Made by a program: the position numbers and the translations under genes
NCBI GenBank assembly: GCA_003545125.1
Contig: DQCI01000174.1
Coordinates: 5,745 to 14,252 of the forward strand
Direction of reading: 5' to 3'
Source: Paracoccaceae bacterium
GTDB lineage: Bacteria > Pseudomonadota > Alphaproteobacteria > Rhodobacterales > Rhodobacteraceae
Length of the DNA stretch: 8,508 bases
The notes under the pieces: generated by a model
What the model was told of the DNA's origin: nothing
Database searches by the model: none
Seen by the model: only the letters and a program-made list of their open reading frames with translations
Part shown: one piece after another, positions 1 to 5,897 of the stretch
Layout of the letters: every line of letters begins with the position of its first letter
Position numbering within the stretch: the first letter of the stretch is position 1

Positions 1-12
1 GCGGGCGCCGGT

Positions 13-891
13 CTAGCTGTCGTTGACAAGCGCCTCGAGGTAGTGGCCGTAATCGGTTTTCTTCAGCGGCGCGGCCAGGTCGAGAAGCTGCGCGGCGGTG
101 ATCCAGCCGGAGGTATAGGCGATCTCTTCCGGGCTCGCGATGATGATGCCCTGGCGCTGCTGAAGCGCGCCGACGAACTGCGCCGCGTTGAGCAGGCTTT
201 CGTGGGTGCCGGTGTCGAGCCAGGCGTAGCCGCGCCGCATCGTCTCGACCATCAGCGCGCCCTCTTCGAGGTAAGTGCCCAGCAGATCGGTGATTTCCAG
301 TTCGCCGCGGACGGACGGCGTGATCGCATGCGCGCGTTCGGGGGCGGTGCCGTCAAGGAAATAGAGCCCGGTCACCGCATAGGAGGACGGCGGGTTTTCC
401 GGCTTTTCGATGATCTCGGTCACCCGGCCCTCGGCATCGAAACCGAGCACACCGTAGCGCTCGGGATCGGACACCCGGTAGCCGAAGACGGTGCCGCCGG
501 TCTCGCGGGCCGCAGCCGCCGCGAGCAATGCGCCGACGCCGTTGCCGAAGAAGAGATTGTCGCCCAGCACCATCGCCGAGGGGCTCCCGGCGAGGAAGTC
601 TTCCGCCAGCAGGTAGGCCTGCGCGAGCCCGTCGGGCGACGGCTGTTCGATATAGGTGAGCGACAGCCCCCACTGACTGCCATCTTCCAGCACCCGCTCG
701 AACTGCTCGCGGTCGCGCGGCGTGGTGATGATGGCGATCTCGCGAACGCCGGCCAGCATCAGCACGGTCAGCGGGTAATAGACCATCGGCTTGTCAAAGA
801 TCGGCAGGAGTTGTTTCGAGATCCCACGGGTGGCGGGAAACAGGCGGGTGCCGGAACCACCGGCAAGCAGTATTCCCTTACGTGTTGTCAT
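13..891 (-). CDS. rfbA: Glucose-1-phosphate thymidylyltransferase
   Basis: This 292-residue protein matches the usual RfbA/RmlA length. It joins glucose-1-phosphate and dTTP to give dTDP-glucose and pyrophosphate in the cytoplasm, the first step towards dTDP-L-rhamnose and related deoxysugars. Visible motifs are the nucleotide-binding GGSGTRL loop (residues 11-17), SKQLLP with the phosphate-contacting lysine K26, the metal-binding GDN (110-112), EKP (162-164) and WLDTGT (224-229, with D226). All expected catalytic residues are present. The start is supported by a GGTGAG ribosome site five bases upstream (complement of 897-902). The gene is transcribed leftward from the divergent region at 892-1415, and any rfbB, rfbC or rfbD partners would lie beyond the left edge. 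The family assignment is firm. Use for rhamnose rather than another dTDP-sugar is inferred. Confidence 0.96.
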   Translation of the reverse strand: MTTRKGILLAGGSGTRLFPATRGISKQLLPIFDKPMVYYPLTVLMLAGVREIAIITTPRDREQFERVLEDGSQWGLSLTYIEQPSPDGLAQAYLLAEDFLAGSPSAMVLGDNLFFGNGVGALLAAAAARETGGTVFGYRVSDPERYGVLGFDAEGRVTEIIEKPENPPSSYAVTGLYFLDGTAPERAHAITPSVRGELEITDLLGTYLEEGALMVETMRRGYAWLDTGTHESLLNAAQFVGALQQRQGIIIASPEEIAYTSGWITAAQLLDLAAPLKKTDYGHYLEALVNDS

Positions 892-988
892 ATAGACTCA
901 CCATTTCTTTCCGTTTCTGTGCCGGACCCCGGCCCGGCCCGCCGAATCACCCGGCAAATGCGCGCCCTGCGCCTCCGTTTTTTTGCAC

Positions 989-1006
989 AAATGTGGCGAA
1001 ATGTGG
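989..1006 (+). repeat. Phased direct repeat, AAATGTGG twice
   Basis: AAATGTGG occurs at 989-996 and again at 999-1006, a period of 10 bases or about one helical turn. It lies about 100 bases upstream of the rfbA start. Such spacing is typical of two regulator subunits binding one DNA face, but no specific regulator is recognised. Confidence 0.4.
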
Positions 1007-1110
1007 GTGGACCGCCGGTGTCTTGGCGACAACCGCGGTATTTCGGTGACGGTCATTTGCAATTTTGTTTTCTCCATAGCCGGGACAATACCTGCGTGTA
1101 ATAAGTTTCG

Positions 1111-1139
1111 TTGCATAACCGAGGCTCAAATCGTAGAAT
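1111..1139 (+). promoter_or_regulatory. Candidate sigma-70-type promoter for the rightward genes
   Basis: TTGCAT at 1111-1116 and TAGAAT at 1134-1139 are separated by exactly 17 bases, in the AT-richest part of the intergenic region and pointing towards the sugar transferase. The -10 box matches five of six consensus positions. The -35 box matches only its leading TTG. This is a pattern match only. Confidence 0.35.
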
Positions 1140-1212
1140 TGTCGCGGCGAGAGAAACGGTATGTAGACGAGATAGCACAGGGTTCGGGCCCGGGCCGGTG
1201 CTAGATTGAATA

Positions 1213-1229
1213 GGGCGAAATTGGGGCGA
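1213..1229 (+). repeat. Phased direct repeat, GGGCGA twice
   Basis: GGGCGA occurs at 1213-1218 and 1224-1229, a period of 11 bases. The block shares GGCGAAAT (1214-1221) with the other repeat pair (995-1002), in the same orientation and 219 bases away. It lies downstream of the candidate promoter and about 190 bases before the sugar transferase start. It could be an operator, but no regulator is identified. Confidence 0.35.
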
Positions 1230-1415
1230 GTGTTAGTCTCGATTGTGCCGGTGGAACGAGTACGAACCGGGGTGTTTGTCTCAGTCCCGAGCGGGTTTGT
1301 CCGTACCTGCTCATGCGCCACCGTTCGGCGTGGGACCTGGGCAGCCTGAACGGCCGAGCAATCGCTGAGGGGCGTGCTCGGAATGCCGGTCGAGCAAATT
1401 GAGAAGGGGTGGGAA

Positions 1416-2192
1416 ATGAACAGAACGATGACCGGACGCCGGGTGGAAGCAGGCGTTCTTCCGGTGGAAGAAGTGAAACGCGCGATTGCGCCTCACGTCG
1501 ATGCCGCAGCGGAATTGAGGCCGCGGCTCATGAAGGCGATCGAAACGTTTCCGCGTCCGATTTCTAGCGTAAAATCAGCAGATTCATCTTGGTATCTTCG
1601 TCATGGCAAGCGCGTGATCGACCTCGTGCTGGTGATGCTCGCAGCCCCCTTCGTGCTGCCGGTGGTCCTTTTGACCGCGTTGGCGCTCTGGGCCGAGGGC
1701 GGCAACCCGTTCTACAAGCAGGAGCGGATGCGGGCCGACGGGTCGCGTTATCGGATCCTGAAGCTGCGCACGATGGTGCAGAACGCCGACAAGAAGCTCG
1801 CGGCCCTGCTCGAGAGCGACGCGGCGCTGAAGCGCGAGTGGGAAGAAACCCAAAAACTCAAGAGCGATCCCCGGATCACCCCGATCGGCCGCCTGCTGCG
1901 CGTCACCTCGCTCGACGAACTGCCGCAGCTGTGGAACGTGGTCACCGGCGACATGAGCCTGATCGGCCCGCGCCCGATGCTGCCCGACCAGGTCGCGATC
2001 TATAACGGCCCGATCTACTGGGGCATGCGCCCGGGCATTTCGGGGCTCTGGCAGGTTTCCGAACGCAACGATCGCAACTTCGACTACCGCGCGGAGATGG
2101 ACAGGATCTACCGTCGGCAGGTAACGTTCCGCGAGGATCTCGCCATCCTTGTGCGCACTGTCATTGTGATGGTCCGCCGGACCGGCTATTGA
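1416..2192 (+). CDS. Polyprenyl-phosphate sugar-phosphate transferase (ExoY/PglC-type initiating enzyme)
   Basis: This 258-residue membrane protein would transfer a sugar phosphate from a UDP-sugar to undecaprenyl phosphate, starting repeat-unit assembly at the inner membrane. Residues 1-60 are a hydrophilic extension. KRVIDL (65-70) leads into one hydrophobic segment at about 69-92. The catalytic core follows: KLRTM (116-120), DPRITPIGRLLR (151-162), the LDELPQ block with the family's Asp-Glu dyad D167/E168, SLIGPRP (181-187) and RPGISGLWQV (205-214). The start at 1416 is chosen because AAGGGG at 1404-1409 sits six bases upstream. In-frame GTG at 1374 and ATG at 1383 would add 14 or 11 residues but have weaker ribosome sites. 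It is the first of four co-directional genes, 31 bases before the next. The single-membrane-segment, small-enzyme architecture fits the monotopic PglC/ExoY group rather than the large WbaP type. The sugar transferred cannot be read from the sequence. Confidence 0.93.
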   Translation: MNRTMTGRRVEAGVLPVEEVKRAIAPHVDAAAELRPRLMKAIETFPRPISSVKSADSSWYLRHGKRVIDLVLVMLAAPFVLPVVLLTALALWAEGGNPFYKQERMRADGSRYRILKLRTMVQNADKKLAALLESDAALKREWEETQKLKSDPRITPIGRLLRVTSLDELPQLWNVVTGDMSLIGPRPMLPDQVAIYNGPIYWGMRPGISGLWQVSERNDRNFDYRAEMDRIYRRQVTFREDLAILVRTVIVMVRRTGY

Positions 2193-2223
2193 CGCCAGTG
2201 TTCGGACGCGGGAGACCCGTACG

Positions 2224-3066
2224 ATGAACAAGATGAACTCGGATCTCCATGCGGACGAAACTTTGACCGGAATGTCTGACCAGGACCACTCAAAAGACGA
2301 CGCCAGGAAAAAGTCCACCGGCACCGCCCTCGTGGCGGTGCCGGCCGGTTCACTCACGGGGGTCGAACGCGACCCGCGCGAGGAAGTCTGGGGCGTCCTC
2401 CACAATGCCAAGCGGACCGAGGCGGAAGTGCCCCGGACCTGGCGCCGCCGCAAGATCGCGGCCAGACGCGAGGCCGCCGTGCAGGCCTTCGACCAGCTGC
2501 GCACGCAGTTTCTGCAGGGCGTACGGTCTGAAGGGCTCAAGCGCATCGCCGTGGCCTCGCCGCGGTCGGGCAACGGCACCACCTTCGCCGCCGTCAACCT
2601 CGCCCGCTCGCTGTCGCGTGTGCCCGGCTGCAAAACCGTGCTGCTGGACCTCAACCTGCGGGCCCCCGGTGTCGCCGAGACCATCGGTGTCGAGGCCGAA
2701 GGCAACATGGACGAGTTCCTGACCGGCGAGATCTCCTTTTTTCAGCATGTCGTGCGCTACAACGACGGCCTTGCGCTCGGCTTGTCGCGCAGTGCCCGTC
2801 CAAATGCCTCGGATCTGCTGCAAAGCGGCCTCGTCGCCGGCGCGGTCTCGGAGATGACGCACCTTCTCAAGCCCGACGTGGTCATGCTCGACCTGCCGCC
2901 GATCCTGGAATACGACGACCTCAGCGCCGTGCTGCCGCATGTCGACGGCGTGCTCCTGATCGCCGATGGCACCAGCACCCAGACCAAGGACATCGCGGAA
3001 TGCGAGCGGCTGATCAAGAACAGATCCAAGCTGATGGGGGTCGTCCTGAACCGCGGCCGCACCTGA
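2224..3066 (+). CDS. BY-kinase-like P-loop protein of polysaccharide export, degenerate Walker A
   Basis: This 280-residue cytoplasmic protein resembles the kinase half of CpsD/CapB/Wzc bacterial tyrosine kinases, which work with a Wzz-type membrane partner to control polymerisation and export. Residues 1-80 are charged and probably disordered, ending in a basic RTWRRRK patch. The P-loop domain follows: SPRSGNGTT (112-120) in Walker A position, VLLDLNLR (139-146, with D142) as Walker A', and VVMLDLPP (219-226, with D223) as Walker B. The Walker A lysine is absent, with T119 in its place. The helix carrying the oligomerisation motif EX2RX2R is also altered (Q87, D90, R93). The C-terminus NRGRT has no tyrosine cluster. 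The fold assignment is good, but kinase activity is doubtful. The start has GGAG at 2211-2214, nine bases upstream. The Wzz-like partner is the next gene, so the pair is split and in kinase-first order. Confidence 0.85.
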   Translation: MNKMNSDLHADETLTGMSDQDHSKDDARKKSTGTALVAVPAGSLTGVERDPREEVWGVLHNAKRTEAEVPRTWRRRKIAARREAAVQAFDQLRTQFLQGVRSEGLKRIAVASPRSGNGTTFAAVNLARSLSRVPGCKTVLLDLNLRAPGVAETIGVEAEGNMDEFLTGEISFFQHVVRYNDGLALGLSRSARPNASDLLQSGLVAGAVSEMTHLLKPDVVMLDLPPILEYDDLSAVLPHVDGVLLIADGTSTQTKDIAECERLIKNRSKLMGVVLNRGRT

Positions 3067-3106
3067 CGCCGCCGCCGACGGCGCGGTTGCCCAATTCTCG
3101 AAACAC

Positions 3107-3142
3107 CAGCGCCGCAGGAATGACGCGGCGCTGTGCATTTTT
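3107..3142 (+). terminator. Hairpin plus T-run, candidate intrinsic terminator or attenuator
   Basis: CAGCGCCGC (3107-3115) and GCGGCGCTG (3125-3133) form a perfect nine-base-pair GC-rich stem around a nine-base loop, followed by TGCATTTTT ending in five T residues at 3138-3142. The T-run starts four bases after the stem, so the terminator is plausible but not ideal. It lies 40 bases after the P-loop gene stop and 48 bases before the Wzz-like start, inside an otherwise co-directional cluster. It could therefore reduce rather than abolish transcription of the two downstream genes. A smaller stem, CGCCG-CCGA-CGGCG, lies just after the P-loop gene stop. Confidence 0.6.
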
Positions 3143-3166
3143 GCCGAAACCAAAGCCGAAACCAAA
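3143..3166 (+). repeat. Perfect 12-bp tandem repeat, two copies
   Basis: GCCGAAACCAAA is present twice without a gap (3143-3154 and 3155-3166), directly after the T-run and ten bases before the ribosome site of the Wzz-like gene. It may be a slippage duplication or a two-site element for a regulator or RNA-binding protein. Its function is unknown. Confidence 0.85.
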
Positions 3167-3189
3167 TCTGTGACCGGAAAGCGCGCCAC

Positions 3190-4464
3190 ATGTCTCCGTT
3201 GGACCTGATCGACGAAATCCTCGACCTCTTGCGCCGCCGCTGGCGCCTGATCATACGGGCGACGCTCCTGTGCGTTCTGGCCGCGGCCTATGTCGCGCTC
3301 AAGACGCCGCGCACCTTCGAGGCGCTCGAAGTCATCCAGATCGAACGCCCCGTGGTGTCGGAAGATACCGTGGACGGCGTCGGCGAGGTTTCTTCGGCGC
3401 GCCTGTTGCAGGCGATCGAGCAACGCCTGTTCACCCGGGAATCGGTGCTCAACGTGGCCGCGGAACAGGGGTTGTTCGACGACGCCCCGGGCCTGACCGA
3501 AGACGACCGTGTCGCCATGGTGCGGACCGCCGTCAGCCTCAACGCGGTCGCCGCCGCCCGCGAAGGCTTCGGCGATGACGGGACGATCTCGGTCGTGCGG
3601 ATCTTCGCCACCTGGTCCGACGGGGAAACCGCCCGTGACCTCGCCCATATCTTCGCCACCCGCACGCTCGACCTGAGCGCCAGCCAACGGCTCGAAACCG
3701 CCCAGCAATCGCTCGATTTCTTCCGCCTCCAGGAGGAGAAGCTGAACGGCGAGATCACCGCCGTCGAAGACGAGCGCGAGGGCTTCCGGAACGAGAATGC
3801 GCTGGCGATTGCCGGGTCGATCGAGTCGCTGCGCGGCGAGATCAGCACGATCAACACCCGGCTGTTCGAAATCGGTCAAGAGGTCCTCACCGCCGAGGGC
3901 GGGATCAGCAAGATCACCTCCGCCGACCGGATCTCCGAAGTCGCCCAACTGCGTGCCAAAATCCAGATCGAGGCGCTGGAAGACGACATCGACCGGCTCA
4001 ATGTCCAGCGTGACGCGCTGCTTGAGAACAAGGCCGGTCTCGAAGCCGCGCTCGCCCGGGTGCCGGTGGTCGAACGCCGTCTCAGCGACTACGACCGCGC
4101 GCTCACCCAGTTGCAGACCGAGCTGAGCGTGGTCTCGGGCCGCCGGCGCGAGGCCGAGACCGCCTATGCGCTCGAAGCCCAGGACCACGGCGGCAGGCTC
4201 ACGGTGATCGAGGCGGCCACGGTGCCGGAATGGCCGACCGGGCGCGGCCGGAAGACCACGGTGGCGATGGGCTTCGTGGTCGGGCTGATTCTCGGCGGCG
4301 GGCTTGCCCTTCTGCTCGAAATCCTGCATCCGGTGATCCGGACGTCGGGGCAGATGACCCGCCGCGTGGGTCTGACCCCGGTGGTGACCATCCCCTCGGT
4401 GGGCGAAGGACGCCGGCGCAATGACCGCCGGCGGAACAAGCAGCCGCCGCTTGGAACCCTTTAG
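3190..4464 (+). CDS. Wzz/GumC-type polysaccharide chain-length and export protein
   Basis: This 424-residue inner-membrane polysaccharide co-polymerase would control chain length and connect polymerisation with export. It has the classic two-membrane-segment layout: a short cytoplasmic N-terminus (MSPLDLIDEIL), a first membrane segment at about 20-38, a long periplasmic part with predicted coiled coils (about 165-235 and 250-325), then PEWPTGRGR (346-354) just before a second membrane segment at about 356-377. After this comes a stretch resembling the linker that precedes the kinase in fused Wzc/ExoP proteins (LHPVIRTSGQMTRR, then LTPVVTIPSVG at 395-405). The protein ends in a basic tail (about 408-417) with no kinase domain, which fits the separate P-loop protein upstream. 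The ATG at 3190 is chosen because GGAAAG at 3176-3181 precedes it by eight bases and the family N-terminus begins there. The in-frame GTG at 3133 lies on the last base of the hairpin stem and would add 19 unlikely residues. Confidence 0.9.
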   Translation: MSPLDLIDEILDLLRRRWRLIIRATLLCVLAAAYVALKTPRTFEALEVIQIERPVVSEDTVDGVGEVSSARLLQAIEQRLFTRESVLNVAAEQGLFDDAPGLTEDDRVAMVRTAVSLNAVAAAREGFGDDGTISVVRIFATWSDGETARDLAHIFATRTLDLSASQRLETAQQSLDFFRLQEEKLNGEITAVEDEREGFRNENALAIAGSIESLRGEISTINTRLFEIGQEVLTAEGGISKITSADRISEVAQLRAKIQIEALEDDIDRLNVQRDALLENKAGLEAALARVPVVERRLSDYDRALTQLQTELSVVSGRRREAETAYALEAQDHGGRLTVIEAATVPEWPTGRGRKTTVAMGFVVGLILGGGLALLLEILHPVIRTSGQMTRRVGLTPVVTIPSVGEGRRRNDRRRNKQPPLGTL

Positions 4465-4524
4465 CCCGAACGGCGGGACATGACCGGGGGCGTGCGCGCC
4501 TGCGCGCGGTGAGAGGGACGTGAC

Positions 4525-5730
4525 GTGACCATTGCCTATGTGCTGAACACCTATCCGCAACCCTCCCACAGCTTTATTCGCCGCGAAGTGCGCGCGCTCG
4601 AACGCCGCGGGTTCCCGGTGCTCAGGATCGCGATGCGGCGCTCAGACCTCGAGCTGATCGATCCGGGCGACCGCGAAGAGGCAACAAAGACCGACTATGT
4701 GCTCGACGCCGGTGCGGCGGGACTGGCCCGCGCTTTTCTGCGCGCCCTGGTCAGCGCTCCGGGACCGGCTTGGGCCGCTTTCAGACTGGCGTTGAAGACC
4801 GGACGCGCCTCGCCGCTGGGGCGGCTGAGGCACCTGATCTACCTCGCCGAAGCGGCGGACGTGAAAGCCCGCTGCGACCACGCCGGCGTCACCCATGTGC
4901 ATGCCCATTTCGGCACCAATGCCGCCGCCGTGGCGATGCTCACCCGGGTGCTCGGCGGCCCCAGCTACAGTTTCACCGTACACGGCCCCGAGGAATACGA
5001 TGCGCCCGCCGCGTTGTCGCTCGGCGCAAAGATCGCACACAGCGCTTTCGTCGTCGGCGTCAGCCAGTTCGGCCGCAGCCAGCTCTGCCGCTGGACCCCG
5101 CTCGCCGACTGGGACAAGGTCAAGGTCGTGCATTGCGGGATCGAACCGGCCGTCTTCCCGGAGCCGGCGCCGCCGGAGCCGCGCGCGGGCCTGCATCTCG
5201 TCGCCATCGGCCGCTTCGTCGAACAGAAGGGCCAGAAGGTGCTGATCGAGGCGATGGCGAAACTGGGCGCCGACGGGCCGCCGGTGACACTGGCGCTGGT
5301 TGGCGACGGCGAGCTTCGGGGCGATCTCGAAACGGCAATCGCCGAGGCCGGGCTCGGGGGGAAGGTGCGGATCACCGGCTGGCTCGACGAGGCCGGCGTG
5401 CGCGCCGAAATCGCTGCCGCCGATGCGCTGGTGATGCCGAGCTTCGCCGAGGGCCTGCCGATGGTCATCATGGAAGCGATGGCCATGGCCCGGCCGATCA
5501 TTTCCACCTATATCGCCGGCGCGCCGGAACTGGTTCTCGACGGCGAGAACGGCTGGCTGGTGCCCGCGGGCGATCCTGACGGGCTCGCGGAAGCAATCGC
5601 CACGCTGGCCGCCACCCCGGCCGAGAAGCGCGCGGCGATGGGCCAGGCCGGACGAGAGCGGGTGCTGGAACGGCATGGGATCGACGGACAGGCCGCACGT
5701 CTGGCAAGCTTCATCGACGCCGCGACCTGA
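4525..5730 (+). CDS. GT4-family glycosyltransferase
   Basis: This 401-residue GT-B-fold retaining glycosyltransferase probably adds a sugar to the lipid-linked repeat unit on the cytoplasmic face. The N-terminal half shows NTYPQPSHSFIRRE (8-21), HVHAHFG (124-130) and TVHGPEEYD (151-159). The nucleotide-sugar half shows AIGRFVEQKG (227-236), VGDGELR (259-265) and the EX7E motif, E309 to E317, within FAEGLPMVIMEAM. The N-terminal SHSFIRREV pattern recalls the colanic-acid WcaL-like subgroup, but substrate cannot be assigned. The GTG start is supported by GAGAGGGA at 4511-4518, six bases upstream, and by the usual family beginning right after it. It is the last of the four rightward genes, 60 bases after the Wzz-like gene, and converges on the GT2 gene. 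Confidence 0.93.
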   Translation: MTIAYVLNTYPQPSHSFIRREVRALERRGFPVLRIAMRRSDLELIDPGDREEATKTDYVLDAGAAGLARAFLRALVSAPGPAWAAFRLALKTGRASPLGRLRHLIYLAEAADVKARCDHAGVTHVHAHFGTNAAAVAMLTRVLGGPSYSFTVHGPEEYDAPAALSLGAKIAHSAFVVGVSQFGRSQLCRWTPLADWDKVKVVHCGIEPAVFPEPAPPEPRAGLHLVAIGRFVEQKGQKVLIEAMAKLGADGPPVTLALVGDGELRGDLETAIAEAGLGGKVRITGWLDEAGVRAEIAAADALVMPSFAEGLPMVIMEAMAMARPIISTYIAGAPELVLDGENGWLVPAGDPDGLAEAIATLAATPAEKRAAMGQAGRERVLERHGIDGQAARLASFIDAAT

Positions 5731-5897
5731 CACTTAGCCACTTCGCTATCTATCGCGGGTTCGCCCCGGCCGGGCGTCTGGGCGGGCGTCGGGGCCTGTC
5801 GCGGTACCCGCTCTTTCGGGGGCCAGGCCAAGGTTGATCGGCACGCGCGGGCGGGTCGGGCAAGGAACTCTTCGCCGAAAAGCCGGTGGCGGCGGGC
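5731..5897. other. Convergent intergenic gap
   Basis: These 167 GC-rich bases lie between the stop codons of the GT4 gene and the leftward GT2 gene. A GCCCCG/CGGGGC pairing is possible around 5763-5797, but its loop is about 20 bases and no T-run follows on either strand. I see no clear intrinsic terminator, gene or repeat here, so termination may be Rho-dependent. Confidence 0.5.

Larger units (their letters stand above)
892..1415. promoter_or_regulatory. Divergent intergenic regulatory region
   Basis: These 524 bases separate rfbA from the rightward polysaccharide genes and must carry promoters for both directions. The middle is clearly lower in GC than the flanking genes (about 42% over 1041-1140). 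It holds the candidate promoter at 1111-1139, two pairs of short phased direct repeats (989-1006 and 1213-1229), a small palindrome TGAC-G-GTCA at 1047-1055, and the CGGGCCCG palindrome at 1185-1192. Short open frames cross it, but none shows a convincing ribosome site or family resemblance. If the 1111-1139 promoter is real, the rightward transcript has a leader of about 270 bases before the first start codon. Confidence 0.6.

Noticed and set aside
43..1101. A 352-codon open frame on the plus strand
   Set aside because: It is antisense to rfbA and runs into the intergenic region. Its sequence matches no family, while rfbA on the other strand has all its motifs.
947..1321. Short open frames in the divergent intergenic region, including 983-1204 plus and 947-1321 minus
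   Set aside because: They have no good ribosome site, no hydrophobic or motif content and uneven codon use. They are best read as chance frames.
1374..1415. An upstream GTG/ATG start for the sugar transferase
   Set aside because: The ATG at 1416 has a strong AAGGGG site at ideal spacing, while the upstream starts have none as good and add non-conserved residues.
3133..3189. An upstream GTG start for the Wzz-like gene
   Set aside because: It falls on the last base of the hairpin stem, would translate through the T-run and tandem repeat, and adds residues unlike the family. The ATG at 3190 has its own ribosome site.
4480..4511. GC-rich inverted sequence GCGCGC-CT-GCGCGC before the GT4 gene as a terminator
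   Set aside because: The loop is too short unless the stem shrinks to four pairs, and no T-run follows. It is more likely composition-driven.
2350..4569. A 739-codon open frame on the minus strand
   Set aside because: It lies antisense to the P-loop and Wzz-like genes, has low-complexity His/Gly/Asp/Arg-rich sequence without recognisable motifs, and is a typical high-GC shadow frame.
4642..5733. A 363-codon open frame on the minus strand
   Set aside because: It is antisense to the GT4 gene and has the compositional look of a shadow frame, with no domain motifs.
5763..5797. GCCCCG/CGGGGC pairing in the convergent gap as a bidirectional terminator
   Set aside because: The loop is long and there is no T-run on either strand.
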